Counted from the stretch's first letter, positions 33,954 through 42,775 are shown. The stretch: DNA of 64,000 nucleotides from Chryseobacterium sp. FH2 (GCF_001045455.1 NZ_LFNE01000001.1:62001-126000); one strand, 5' to 3'. Program-made: numbers and translations. The notes: generated by a model from the sequence alone, not told the origin.

Positions 33954-35345
33954 ATGGGAAATTTAAAACTAAAAGGAAAAGATATATTAAAATTAGGGTA
34001 TCCAAACAATCAGAGTGTCAACATTGCTCTGGAAGTGATGAAAAGAAATTTTGCAACCAAAAATATTCATTATGTAAAATCTCTTTTAAAAGAAATCCAG
34101 CAAAATCCGGAGAGCTTTGAGAAAGATTTAACCTTCGGGCAAATCGCAGAAGCTTTGCTTTCATCAAAGAAAACCGAGAAAAGAATGCTCAATACAAATC
34201 GAGCCTCCTTCCAGATTTTCGGAAACAGTATTTCCGATGAAGCAAAAAACCAATTGTACACAGCTTTGAAACTGCCAATTGCAGCGCAAGGAGCTTTGAT
34301 GCCCGATGCACACAGCGGTTACGGACTTCCAATCGGCGGAGTTTTGGCAGTTGAAAATGCCGTAATTCCTTACGGAGTCGGAATGGATATTGGCTGCAGA
34401 ATGAGTCTCAGTATTTTGGATACCCCAATTTCATATCTGGATGGAGCAAGAGATAAATATGAAAAAGCGCTTGCCGAGCACACTAAATTCGGGATGTACG
34501 AAACGCATAAATCTCACATCGAACACGAAATTTTCGACAGAGACACGTTCGATTTAATTCCGATTTTGAGAAGATTAAAAGGAAAAGCCATCAAACAAAT
34601 GGGAAGTTCCGGAGGCGGAAATCACTTTGTGGAATTCGGGGAAGTGGAAATCACGGAAGAAGACGAACAAATCGGACTTTCAAAAGGGAAATATCTCGGA
34701 ATCCTTTCTCATAGTGGTTCACGCGGATTGGGGGCAGAAATCGCTCAGTATTATTCGAGAGTGGCAACCGAACAATGTCCGTTGCCGAAAGAAGCGCAAA
34801 ATTTCGCCTGGCTGGATTTGAACACGCATCTCGGTTTAGAATACTGGACGGCGATGAATCTTGCTGGAGATTACGCTTCGGCTTGTCACGACGATATTCA
34901 CAGAAGATTGGTAAAGGCAGTCGGCGGAAGAGTGAAAGCCAGAATCGAAAACCATCACAACTTCGCCTGGAAAGAAACCCACAACGGAAAAGAAGTGGTA
35001 GTTCACAGAAAAGGCGCAACTCCCGCTAATGAAAACGAGTTGGGAATGATTCCCGGCTCGATGACGGCAAAAGGTTTCATCGTCCGAGGAAAAGGAAATC
35101 CGGATTCGCTGAACTCGGCTTCACACGGAGCAGGACGGGCTTTTTCGAGAGGAGAATGCAGAAATCGTTTCACTCAAAATGACATCAAAAAAGAATTAAA
35201 ACTAAAGAATGTCACTTTGATGGGCGGAAATGCGGAAGAAGCTCCGATGGCGTATAAAGATATCAACGAAGTGATGAATGCACAAAGCGAATTGGTTGAT
35301 ATTCTCGGAACTTTTCAGCCTCGAATTGTGAGGATGGATAAATAA
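33954..35345 (+). CDS. rtcB: RNA-splicing ligase RtcB family
   Basis: 463 aa from the ATG at 33954; an in-frame start 63 nt earlier lacks the family N-terminus 'MGNLKLKGKDILKLGYP'. RtcB joins RNA 3'-phosphate or 2',3'-cyclic phosphate ends to 5'-OH ends using GTP and Mn2+. Metal and nucleotide motifs are intact: 'MPDAHSGYGLPIGGV', 'GVGMDIGCRM' (Cys ligand), 'GSSGGGNHFVEFG', 'SHSGSRG', 'ENHHNFAW' and the guanylylated His in 'SASHGAGRAFSR'. The pairing with prfH directly downstream marks it as the RtcB2-type enzyme of the RNA-repair/ribosome-rescue module. Base composition is visibly more GC-rich than its neighbours. Confidence 0.95.
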   Translation: MGNLKLKGKDILKLGYPNNQSVNIALEVMKRNFATKNIHYVKSLLKEIQQNPESFEKDLTFGQIAEALLSSKKTEKRMLNTNRASFQIFGNSISDEAKNQLYTALKLPIAAQGALMPDAHSGYGLPIGGVLAVENAVIPYGVGMDIGCRMSLSILDTPISYLDGARDKYEKALAEHTKFGMYETHKSHIEHEIFDRDTFDLIPILRRLKGKAIKQMGSSGGGNHFVEFGEVEITEEDEQIGLSKGKYLGILSHSGSRGLGAEIAQYYSRVATEQCPLPKEAQNFAWLDLNTHLGLEYWTAMNLAGDYASACHDDIHRRLVKAVGGRVKARIENHHNFAWKETHNGKEVVVHRKGATPANENELGMIPGSMTAKGFIVRGKGNPDSLNSASHGAGRAFSRGECRNRFTQNDIKKELKLKNVTLMGGNAEEAPMAYKDINEVMNAQSELVDILGTFQPRIVRMDK

Positions 35346-35352
35346 ACTTCAC

Positions 35353-35426
35353 TTTTTGTCATTCCGGTGAAGGAGGAATCTCAATTGAAATTCAGAGATT
35401 CTTCACTTCGTTCAGAATGACAAAAA
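35353..35426. repeat. Palindromic dispersed repeat between rtcB and prfH
   Basis: Inverted arms start with TTTTTGTCATTCCGGTGAAG and the complementary TTCACTTCGTTCAGAATGAC plus A-run; inner arms are GAATCTC and GAGATTC. This type of element is familiar from Flavobacteriia intergenic regions (from memory). It carries a fortuitous ATG at 35417 that should not be used as the prfH start. Confidence 0.65.
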
Positions 35427-35443
35427 ACAAATCAAAAAAAACA

Positions 35444-36142
35444 ATGGACAAAATAATACAAATCACCTCAGGAAGAGGACCTTTAGAATGTCAATGGGTA
35501 GTTGCCAAAGTTCTGAAGGTTTTCCTTGAGGAAGCAAAACACAATCACATCGATTACGAAATCATCCACCGTGAAAACGGCGATGAAAACCTAACGTTGA
35601 AATCTGCGACATTACTTTTAAAAGGGAAAAATATAAATGAATTTCTAAAATCGTGGTTGGGAAGCATTCGCTGGATTGGGAAAAGCACATTCAGAAAACT
35701 ACACAAAAGAAGCAACTGGTTTATCGGGATTTTCGAACTGGAAGGTTTGGCGAAAATTGAATTTAATGAAAAAGATATTCAGTTTCAGACGATGAGAAGC
35801 CAGGGAAGTGGCGGACAAAACGTGAATAAAGTGGAAACTGCAGTTCGCGCAACCTATCCGAAAACCGGGCAAAGTGTTTTCGTGCAGGATTCTCGTTCGC
35901 AATTGGAAAATAAGAAACTTTCTATCATCAGACTCAAAGAAAAAGTGATGGAATTTCATATTCAGCAATTGGAAAAACTAATGCAGGAAACGTGGAACAA
36001 TCATTTGAATGTTCAAAGAGGAAATCCAGTCCGAACATTTTCAGGAACAGATTTTAAAAAGAATCATCAGGAAAAATCTTTCAAAAAAGAAAGAAATATT
36101 CTGAAAAACGAATTAAAAAACTACAGAAATGACCTTAACTAA
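35444..36142 (+). CDS. prfH: Peptide chain release factor homologue PrfH
   Basis: 232 aa from the ATG at 35444 ('MDKIIQITSGRGPLECQWVV'); the ATG nine codons earlier lies in the palindromic repeat. It is a class I release-factor relative that keeps the peptidyl-tRNA hydrolysis loop 'GSGGQNVNK' (GGQ at 123-125) but is much shorter than RF1/RF2 and lacks their stop-codon recognition domain. PrfH coupled with RtcB is known to release peptides from ribosomes with damaged 16S rRNA so that RtcB can repair them. The TPR gene overlaps its 3' end by 14 bp. Confidence 0.93.
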   Translation: MDKIIQITSGRGPLECQWVVAKVLKVFLEEAKHNHIDYEIIHRENGDENLTLKSATLLLKGKNINEFLKSWLGSIRWIGKSTFRKLHKRSNWFIGIFELEGLAKIEFNEKDIQFQTMRSQGSGGQNVNKVETAVRATYPKTGQSVFVQDSRSQLENKKLSIIRLKEKVMEFHIQQLEKLMQETWNNHLNVQRGNPVRTFSGTDFKKNHQEKSFKKERNILKNELKNYRNDLN

Positions 36143-36653
36143 AAGTAAATATTATTTCGAAGTTTTGGATAATTATCCTTACAGTTTGCCGGATTGCCTG
36201 GAAGCATTGAACTATGCGCTTTCTTACGACCCGGAAGATGCGGATTCGCTTTGTCTGATGGGAAGAATCTACAGCGAAATGCTCATCGATTACGAAAAAG
36301 CAAAACTCTATTTTGAAGAAGCGATGCAATGTGATGTGACGAACCTCAACACGCCAAAATATTATATCAAATGTCTTTTGGATAACGAAGATTTGCTGGA
36401 AGCTGAAAAACTGATCAATTATTCTTTAAACATAAAAGGAATCGACAAATGCAGGATCTTAATCCAAAAATCGTATCTATTTGAAATAAAAATGGATTAT
36501 AAAAATGCTTTGGAAGCTTTAAAACAAGCTAAGATTTTTACTTATGACCAGGAAATGCTGGCTTTTTTGAAGAATAAGGAAAAACTCATCAAAGAGAAAA
36601 TGCCCAAAAGGTCAAAGAAAAAAACAGCTAAAAAGAAGAAGGAGACAAAATAA
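36129..36653 (+). CDS. TPR-repeat protein with Lys-rich tail, third gene of rtcB-prfH operon
   Basis: 174 aa. At least three tetratricopeptide-like helix pairs are visible, for example 'DCLEALNYALSYDPEDADSLCLMGRIY' and 'DYEKAKLYFEEAMQCD', and again near 'DYKNALEALKQAKIF'. The last ~18 residues are almost all Lys/Arg ('MPKRSKKKTAKKKKETK'), suited to RNA or ribosome contact. It overlaps prfH by 14 bp and ends at the operon terminator, so it is co-expressed with rtcB-prfH. A role as adaptor in the same repair process is inference. Confidence 0.8.
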   Translation: MTLTKSKYYFEVLDNYPYSLPDCLEALNYALSYDPEDADSLCLMGRIYSEMLIDYEKAKLYFEEAMQCDVTNLNTPKYYIKCLLDNEDLLEAEKLINYSLNIKGIDKCRILIQKSYLFEIKMDYKNALEALKQAKIFTYDQEMLAFLKNKEKLIKEKMPKRSKKKTAKKKKETK

Positions 36654-36665
36654 GTCTCCTTTTTT
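36640..36665 (+). terminator. Terminator of the rtcB-prfH-TPR operon
   Basis: 7-bp stem AGGAGAC/GTCTCCT with the TPR gene's stop codon in the loop, then a run of T. Confidence 0.85.
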
Positions 36666-36677
36666 GTAACTTTATTT

Positions 36678-37670
36678 ATGGAATTACACTTTGAATTAAA
36701 ACATTTTCGGTTAAAAGAAACTTTTTCAATTGCTTACGGAAGCTATAACAAAAGAGAAGTGCTGCTTGTGGAGCTATCTCATCAAAACCGTAAGGGCTAT
36801 GGAGAATGTGTAGCGATAGATTATTATCAGATTAATCTTCAAAATTTTGTTTTAAAATTAAAGGAAATTCAGTCTAAAATTGAAGTTCAAAAAATTGTTT
36901 ATCCAAAAGATTTTTTCAAGTTTTTATTTAAATTAAATCTGCATCCTTTTTTACTTTCTGCATTAGATTGTGCGTATTGGGATCTATTCGGTAAGCTGGA
37001 AAATAAAAGTTTTATTGAATTAAATAGTCTGCCTTTTGAAAATCTAGTTGAAAGTTCAATCACAATTTCCATCGGTGAGATTGATAAACAAATCCAAAAA
37101 ATAGAAAATAGCACCTGGAATAAATTCAAGGTAAAATGCAAAGGCTTAGATAAAACCCACGTTGAAAAACTTTTACAATTAAATCAAAATATTGCTCTGG
37201 ATTCTAATGCAAGTTTTACTGATGAAGATTGTCTCTGGCTTCAGGAAAACCACAAAATTCAAAAATTTTCTTATCTGGAACAGCCGAGGCCTATTGATCA
37301 TTATCAAATTTTAAAAAAGGAAGGTTCTGCGAATTGGATGGCTGATGAAGATTGTCAAAATATTCATTCTTTAGAAGAATTAATACCTTATTATAAAAGC
37401 ATCAACATCAAACTCATGAAATGTGGAGGATTAACTCCAGCTTTAGCAATGATTAAAAAGGCGGAAGAATTAAACTACAAAATTATGATCGGCTGTATGA
37501 CGGAGTCAACAGTAGGAATTTCGGCCGCCTGCGTTTTGGCAGGGCTGGCTGATTATGCAGATTTAGACGGAGCAAACCTTATTTCCAATGACTATGCTAC
37601 CGGAAGTTTTGTCGAAAAAGGCAAAATTATCCTATCCGAAAAATCAGGTTTGGGAATAGAATTAACATAA
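36678..37670 (+). CDS. Dipeptide epimerase (enolase superfamily)
   Basis: 330 aa, related to L-Ala-D/L-Glu epimerase (YcjG/YkfB), which recycles murein peptides or other dipeptides. Active-site features: the Lys pair 'KFKVKCKG', metal ligands Asp in 'ALDSNASF', Glu in 'LEQPRPIDH' and Asp in 'MADEDC', then the second catalytic Lys in 'SINIKLMKCGG'. A TAACTTTA element sits 4 bp before the ATG, so translation may start at or very near the mRNA end. Dipeptide specificity cannot be read. Confidence 0.88.
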   Translation: MELHFELKHFRLKETFSIAYGSYNKREVLLVELSHQNRKGYGECVAIDYYQINLQNFVLKLKEIQSKIEVQKIVYPKDFFKFLFKLNLHPFLLSALDCAYWDLFGKLENKSFIELNSLPFENLVESSITISIGEIDKQIQKIENSTWNKFKVKCKGLDKTHVEKLLQLNQNIALDSNASFTDEDCLWLQENHKIQKFSYLEQPRPIDHYQILKKEGSANWMADEDCQNIHSLEELIPYYKSINIKLMKCGGLTPALAMIKKAEELNYKIMIGCMTESTVGISAACVLAGLADYADLDGANLISNDYATGSFVEKGKIILSEKSGLGIELT

Positions 37671-37691
37671 AAAAGACTTTCAGAAGAAAGC

Positions 37692-37979
37692 CTATTTTTT
37701 ATTTGCTGAAATTAGATAATCATACACCATTTGATGTTGGTCATCATTTAGTTTAGCTTTTGGAGCCATCCTGCTTAACGTTTTTATCCATCCCTGATCG
37801 TCGTGTTTTGCAGGATCCGGTAATTTGTGACATCTGTTGCACGAATTTTCAAAAATGGTTTTCCCTTGAGTAAGCTGTTCGGTGGAAGTATATTTCGGGC
37901 CGGTTACAGCGACACTTTTGGGGCCACATGAAATCATGAATACAGAACCTAGAATCATACCTAAAATCAATTTTCTCAT
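37692..37979 (-). CDS. Cytochrome c lipoprotein
   Basis: 95 aa; lipoprotein signal ('VFMISCGPKS', Cys18) followed by one class I cytochrome c domain with heme motif 'CNRCH' and a distal Met in 'LSRMAPKAKL'. It is a tandem paralogue of the gene directly upstream (38000-38293), 20 bp away. Likely a periplasmic, membrane-tethered electron carrier. Confidence 0.88.
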   Translation of the reverse strand: MRKLILGMILGSVFMISCGPKSVAVTGPKYTSTEQLTQGKTIFENSCNRCHKLPDPAKHDDQGWIKTLSRMAPKAKLNDDQHQMVYDYLISANKK

Positions 37980-37999
37980 AATAATATTTTTTTAAGTGA

Positions 38000-38293
38000 T
38001 TATTTTTCCACAGAAACAATATAATCATAAACCCACTGATGTTGCTCATCTGTAAGTTTTGCTTTTGGAGCCATAGAATTCATAATTCCCACCCATTGTA
38101 CAGAAGTATGAGCCGTTGGATCCGGCAATTTGTGGCATCTTCCACAAGAATTTTCAAAAATTGTTTTTCCTTGTGCAATCTGTGCAGCAGTAGAAGTTGC
38201 AGGTCCCGTTGGAGCAGTGGCTGTTTGAGTTTTTGGTGTACAGGATGATAACAAAACAGCAGTGAATGATGCTACAGCGATTATTTTTCTCAT
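38000..38293 (-). CDS. Cytochrome c lipoprotein (tandem paralogue)
   Basis: 97 aa; signal with Cys in 'VLLSSCTPKT', a Pro/Thr/Ala-rich linker, then a heme domain with 'CGRCH' and 'MNSMAPKAKL'. From 'QGKTIFENSC' onward it is very similar to the downstream gene, so the two arose by duplication. The first of the pair in transcription order. Confidence 0.88.
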   Translation of the reverse strand: MRKIIAVASFTAVLLSSCTPKTQTATAPTGPATSTAAQIAQGKTIFENSCGRCHKLPDPTAHTSVQWVGIMNSMAPKAKLTDEQHQWVYDYIVSVEK

Positions 38294-38393
38294 GTTTCTT
38301 ACTTTTGATTAATAACAAATGTAACAAATTCCCATTGCCATTGATGAAATCAAACGTAGTTTTAATTTAGAAGAAATAAAATTAAGGGATAGT

Positions 38394-38428
38394 TTTGTGG
38401 GATTTTGAAGGTTAATTTCATATTTTTG
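38394..38428 (+). promoter_or_regulatory. Promoter directly before meaB
   Basis: TTTG at 38394-38397, 23-nt spacer, TATTTTTG at 38421-38428, only 5 nt before the meaB ATG. This predicts an mRNA with almost no leader. Confidence 0.5.
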
Positions 38429-38433
38429 AATTA

Positions 38434-39414
38434 ATGAAATTTTCTACCGACGAACTCATCAAAGGAATACGATCAGGCAATAAACGCCTGATTGCGAAAG
38501 CTATTACGTTAGTTGAAAGTAAAAAAGCTGAACACAGGCTTCAGGCCGAAGAGCTTCTAAAAAAGATAATGCCTTTTACCGGAAATTCAGTCAGGGTCGG
38601 CATTACAGGAGTCCCTGGTGCCGGAAAGTCAACTTTTATAGAAAGTTTCGGAAGATTGGCAATTTCGAATGGCAAAAAAGTAGCTGTTTTGGCGATCGAT
38701 CCGAGCTCGGCAATTAACAAAGGAAGTATTTTAGGCGATAAAACCAGAATGGAAGAATTAGCAAAAGAAGAAAATGCTTTCATTCGCCCTTCCCCAAGTT
38801 CAGGTTTTTTGGGAGGTGTTGCCAATACAACATTCGAAACCATGATGATTTGCGAAGCTGCAGGTTATGATTATATTTTAATTGAGACAGTTGGTGTAGG
38901 ACAATCAGAAGTTTTAGTAGCAGATATTACCGACGTCTTTTTATTCTTAAAAATTATCGGAGGTGGAGATGAGCTTCAAGGTATCAAACGTGGAATTATG
39001 GAAATGGTCGATCTAATTTTCATTAATAAAGTTGATCAGGATAATATTCAAAAAGCAAAAAACACAAGATTAGAATTAAAACGGGCTCTAGATTTCATCC
39101 CTCCAAAAGAAAAAGACTGGAAGGTTCCTGTATTGCTCGGTTCGGCTTTACATAATGAAGGATTGGATGAAATTTATACTAAAATACATGAATTTATCAG
39201 CCTGAAAAAGAAAACTCGCCGTTTTGACGAGGTACGGACTCAACAGGCAGAGAAACGTTATGAGTATTGGGTTCAGGAATATATTTTGGCTATGATGAAA
39301 AGAAACGAATCTCTGGAAGAAGCTTATCTTCAGCACAAAAAAAATGCTTCAGCAATGGTTTCAAATCCAAGTACTGAAGCAAAGTTATTTGTTGAAAAAT
39401 TTTTTAGAGATTAG
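38434..39414 (+). CDS. meaB: Methylmalonyl-CoA mutase-associated GTPase MeaB
   Basis: 326 aa G3E-type GTPase that loads and protects the B12 cofactor of methylmalonyl-CoA mutase. Walker A 'GVPGAGKST' (about 61-69), 'LAIDPSSAINKGSILGDKTRM', 'ILIETVGVGQSE' (switch/Walker B) and 'FINKVD' (base recognition) are complete. The mutase itself is encoded 14 kb away (53310-55427). Confidence 0.95.
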   Translation: MKFSTDELIKGIRSGNKRLIAKAITLVESKKAEHRLQAEELLKKIMPFTGNSVRVGITGVPGAGKSTFIESFGRLAISNGKKVAVLAIDPSSAINKGSILGDKTRMEELAKEENAFIRPSPSSGFLGGVANTTFETMMICEAAGYDYILIETVGVGQSEVLVADITDVFLFLKIIGGGDELQGIKRGIMEMVDLIFINKVDQDNIQKAKNTRLELKRALDFIPPKEKDWKVPVLLGSALHNEGLDEIYTKIHEFISLKKKTRRFDEVRTQQAEKRYEYWVQEYILAMMKRNESLEEAYLQHKKNASAMVSNPSTEAKLFVEKFFRD

Positions 39415-39460
39415 AATTTCGTTTTCAAGATTTTTAAACCTCATATCCCTCATCTACAAA

Positions 39461-40003
39461 TTAAAGCTTTTCCTTAGGCTCTTCATTTTCAGAAATATAT
39501 CCGTCATAAGAAATTGGCTGTCTGTCGTTACTTTTAATAGATGTAAATGCTTTTCCGTTTTTGAAAACTTCAATGGTAATTTCGTCTACTGTACTTACGT
39601 CTTTTACTTTAATCGTTACGATCCATTTTCCTTTTTTACCCTGGATACTGTTTACCGTAAAATCTTTTGAGGTGAATCTATAACCGTTTTTATCTGTATT
39701 TCCGTAAGACGGATTAAAAACTCTTCCGAAGTAAGGCAGAACAACCTCAAGTTTATCTTTTTTCAAATCAATACTATAATTGCTTCCCGAGAGATCTAAA
39801 ATTCTTGTAGATGTAGAATTCGGCATTGAATTCATCACGTTGATTACATCATAGTTTGTAGGTGTAGCTCTTTCTGCATGGAATGAAAAATCCTTAGAAG
39901 TCACAAGATTTGTTACTGTTTGAGGATCCATATTCTGTGCAGTGCAGCTTTGGAAAAATAATAAAAATCCCAAAACGAATATAATTGAAATATACTTTTT
40001 CAT
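39461..40003 (-). CDS. DUF4251 lipoprotein
   Basis: 180 aa from the ATG at 40003; signal ends 'FLLFFQSCTAQN'. The mature part ('SKDFSFHAERATPT', 'GYRFTSKDFTVNSIQGKKGKWIVTIKV', 'NDRQPISYDGYI') fits DUF4251, a Bacteroidota family of periplasmic beta-sandwich-like proteins of unknown function. A TATATTTG -7 element lies upstream on the minus strand (40045-40052). Confidence 0.8.
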   Translation of the reverse strand: MKKYISIIFVLGFLLFFQSCTAQNMDPQTVTNLVTSKDFSFHAERATPTNYDVINVMNSMPNSTSTRILDLSGSNYSIDLKKDKLEVVLPYFGRVFNPSYGNTDKNGYRFTSKDFTVNSIQGKKGKWIVTIKVKDVSTVDEITIEVFKNGKAFTSIKSNDRQPISYDGYISENEEPKEKL

Positions 40004-40112
40004 GACATTAAAATAATTATTAAATTTAAATAGCAAAATGTATGCAAATATATCGTATCAAGAAACTTTTGGAATAGAAATTGTAAATGATGAATTAATA
40101 ACACTCGAAACT

Positions 40113-40919
40113 ATGAAAATAACACATTTATTAGGAATAGGAGCAATGGCTCTGTCAGTTGCAGCTTGTACTACAAACCCTATCACAGGGAGGTCTTCTT
40201 TGCAATTAGCAAATAATTCTGAGATACTTACCATGTCTTCACAAGAATATAAAACTACATTGGCAAAAGGCAAGGTGATAACCGGAACGGCAGATGCAAA
40301 AAGAGTAGTAAGTGTTGGAAGCAGAATAAAATCAGCAGCAGAAAAATATTATCAAAGCATTGGAAGAAGTGCAGATTTAGCAAATTATAATTGGGAATTT
40401 AATCTCCTGCAAAGCAGTGAACTGAATGCCTGGTGTATGCCAGGGGGAAAAGTTGCTGTTTACACAGGAATTTTACCCATTACTAAAAATGATAATGGTC
40501 TTGCAGTAGTATTGGGACACGAGGTTTCTCACGCTTTGGCGGGTCATGGAAATGAAAGAATTTCTCAGGCAATGGTTGCCCAATACGGAGGTCAAATTTT
40601 AGGAGGAACAATTTCTAATGGCCAATGGGCAAGTGTTTTTGAAAAAGTTTATCCTATCGGTTCCCAGGTTGCTTTATTAAAATATGGTAGAAATCAGGAG
40701 TCTGAAGCGGATGAAATGGGATTATACCTTATGTCAATGGCTGGATATGACCCTAGAGAGGCAATTCCTTTCTGGAATAGAATGGAAAGCGCTGCTACGG
40801 GTTCCAGACAACCGGAATTCTTATCTACCCACCCGAATCCTGAAACAAGAATTGCAGATATCAATAAAGATTTGCCAAAGGCTTTAGAATATTATAAGGC
40901 TGCAGGGGGAAAATTATAA
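40113..40919 (+). CDS. M48-family metallopeptidase lipoprotein
   Basis: 268 aa from the ATG at 40113, which gives a proper lipoprotein signal ('ALSVAACTTNPITGR'); an in-frame ATG 75 nt earlier would bury it. Zinc motif 'HEVSH' plus the downstream Glu ligand in 'NQESEADEMGLYLM' define a Ste24/LoiP-type peptidase. Such enzymes act in the periplasm on misassembled outer-membrane proteins. Confidence 0.88.
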   Translation: MKITHLLGIGAMALSVAACTTNPITGRSSLQLANNSEILTMSSQEYKTTLAKGKVITGTADAKRVVSVGSRIKSAAEKYYQSIGRSADLANYNWEFNLLQSSELNAWCMPGGKVAVYTGILPITKNDNGLAVVLGHEVSHALAGHGNERISQAMVAQYGGQILGGTISNGQWASVFEKVYPIGSQVALLKYGRNQESEADEMGLYLMSMAGYDPREAIPFWNRMESAATGSRQPEFLSTHPNPETRIADINKDLPKALEYYKAAGGKL

Positions 40920-41005
40920 ATTAGAATTTTTAATCTTGAATATAGCCTTATTAAATTTTCACTAAATTTGGTAAGGCTTTAATTTAATCATTTAAACACA
41001 ATATT

Positions 41006-41320
41006 ATGAAAGGTTTATCAATTACCGGACTTATACTTTTAGCTATATCGATTTTACTTTTTTATCTGACGACTAATGGTTTTACGGCTAAAGAAATTGG
41101 ATTGCCTCATATCATGGGAGTTATGGGAGGTATCGGGATCGGGCTTATCATTGGCGGATTGGTAGGGTATGTAAGTAAAGGAAGCGCCATCAAAGCTGAT
41201 CAAAAAAGAAAAGAATTTAAGCAATTACAAAAAGATAAAGAAGAGCTCGAAAAACAAGCCGCAGAAATTGCAAAACGCGAAGCAGAGCTTGAGTCTCAAA
41301 AGCAAAATCCTCAAATCTAA
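41006..41320 (+). CDS. Small membrane protein with C-terminal coiled coil
   Basis: 104 aa: two membrane helices (about 5-25 and 38-60, the second with a Gly-rich 'MGGIGIGLIIGGLVGYV') followed by a charged coiled coil (65-100). Family not recognised. It stands alone between two terminable units and ends in a hairpin terminator. Confidence 0.7.
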   Translation: MKGLSITGLILLAISILLFYLTTNGFTAKEIGLPHIMGVMGGIGIGLIIGGLVGYVSKGSAIKADQKRKEFKQLQKDKEELEKQAAEIAKREAELESQKQNPQI

Positions 41321-41336
41321 GACTTGAGGATTTTTT
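41304..41336 (+). terminator. Terminator after the small membrane protein
   Basis: 11-bp stem AAAATCCTCAA/TTGAGGATTTT, loop containing the gene's stop codon, T-run following. It may also end the convergent porin transcript. Confidence 0.8.
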
Positions 41337-41358
41337 ATAGTTGTTATTTTCGAATTAT

Positions 41359-41976
41359 TTAAAACTTATAGCCAACGCCTACCATAAATAAATTTGGCCG
41401 GTTATCGTATCTTATTTCCTGTTCAGAACCAGCTACTGTTCTTATAAATTTTCTTGAATCTTTGCTGAATGCACCTTCATACCTTGCATTAAGAATCAGT
41501 TTTTTGATTTCAAACTGTGCTCCAAACTGATAACCTACGGTAAAATTATCTCTTGAGTTTTCTTTAAAGTCATTAAAAGTATCTTCTTTGCTTAGATTGT
41601 AACTAGCAACCGGACCTACAAACACCCCCAAAGTATTACCTAAAAGATTATATCCTAAAAGTACAGGTAAATCTACGCGATTGCTTTTGATATCGAAAGT
41701 TGTTTCGTCAGTGGTAAATTCATTTTTAAAATGAGTGTAATACAATTCCGGCATCACAAACAATGAGCCCGGTAGTGGTACTTTTAATGAAAGTCCTACA
41801 TTAAAACCTGCATTGTTTTTTCCACTTCCTTCTATGGCATCATTTACTGTTCCTTTAATATTTTTCCAAGAAGGAGAACCCGTTGGAAATATTAAATTTG
41901 CTTTACCTGCAAGAGAAATCTGAGCAGATGCAAATATTGAAAACCCGATTAATGCTATACTAAGTACCTTTTTCAT
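41359..41976 (-). CDS. Outer-membrane beta-barrel (porin-family) protein
   Basis: 205 aa with a signal peptide ('MKKVLSIALIGFSIFASAQ') and alternating strand pattern ending in an aromatic residue ('GVGYKF'), as in OMP beta-barrel (PorT/OmpW-like) proteins. It overlaps the end of mlaF by 17 bp, so it belongs to the mlaE-mlaF operon and may have a role in outer-membrane lipid or envelope homeostasis (inference). Confidence 0.8.
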   Translation of the reverse strand: MKKVLSIALIGFSIFASAQISLAGKANLIFPTGSPSWKNIKGTVNDAIEGSGKNNAGFNVGLSLKVPLPGSLFVMPELYYTHFKNEFTTDETTFDIKSNRVDLPVLLGYNLLGNTLGVFVGPVASYNLSKEDTFNDFKENSRDNFTVGYQFGAQFEIKKLILNARYEGAFSKDSRKFIRTVAGSEQEIRYDNRPNLFMVGVGYKF

Positions 41977-42775
41977 TATCGTCTATTTTTGTTATCGTAT
42001 TATCAATAGTTTTATTATTCTCAAGTAAATATTCTCTCAGCTCTTTAAAAAGTTCTGATGAATAAACGAAATCAATAAGATTTTTATTGCCCGCTGTAAT
42101 CAAAATGTCTTTATTTCCTTCCCATTCTTTGATACCTAATCTCAGGTAAACGATCTTTTCACCAATCGTCATTACAGAGTTCATATCGTGAGTGTTGATG
42201 ATAGTCGTAGTATTGTATTCCTTTGTGATTTCAAGTAAAAGATCATCAATTACATTTGAAGTATAGGGATCAAGACCTGAGTTTGGTTCATCACAGAATA
42301 AATATTTAGGATGATTTACAATCGCTCTTGCAATAGCCACACGTTTTTGCATCCCTCCGGAAATTTCAGATGGGAATTTTCTGTTGGCTTTATCTAAATG
42401 CACTCTTCCGATTACTTCAAAAACTCGTCTTTTCTTTTCCCTGTATGTCAAATTGGTGAACATATCCAACGGGAACATAATATTTTCTTCCACTGTTAAA
42501 GAGTCAAATAAAGCGCTTCCCTGAAATACAGTTCCGATTTCTGCACGAAGTTCCTGCTTCTCCTCCCTGTTCATCACATTAATATTCCTTCCGTCAAAAA
42601 GAATTTCTCCTGATGATGGCTGATAAACATTCAGCAGGCTTTTAAGAAAAACGGTCTTTCCTGACCCGCTCTGCCCGATAATTAAGTTTACCTTTCCTTT
42701 ATCGAAAGAGGTTGAAATTCCCTTAAGTACTTCAACTTCATCAAAACTTTTCTTTAAATTTTTTACCTCAATCAT
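41960..42775 (-). CDS. mlaF: ABC transporter ATP-binding protein, MlaF-type
   Basis: 271 aa from the ATG at 42775 ('MIEVKNLKKSFDEVEVLKG'); an upstream in-frame ATG lies inside the permease gene. Walker A 'GQSGSGKTV', signature 'ISGGMQKRVAIARA' and Walker B 'YLFCDEPNSGLDP' are complete. It powers phospholipid transport with MlaE. Overlaps mlaE by one base. Confidence 0.9.
   Translation of the reverse strand: MIEVKNLKKSFDEVEVLKGISTSFDKGKVNLIIGQSGSGKTVFLKSLLNVYQPSSGEILFDGRNINVMNREEKQELRAEIGTVFQGSALFDSLTVEENIMFPLDMFTNLTYREKKRRVFEVIGRVHLDKANRKFPSEISGGMQKRVAIARAIVNHPKYLFCDEPNSGLDPYTSNVIDDLLLEITKEYNTTTIINTHDMNSVMTIGEKIVYLRLGIKEWEGNKDILITAGNKNLIDFVYSSELFKELREYLLENNKTIDNTITKIDDNEKGT

Noticed and set aside
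34651..35019. 122-codon open frame on the minus strand
   Set aside because: It is a shadow of rtcB, whose plus-strand protein is complete and conserved.
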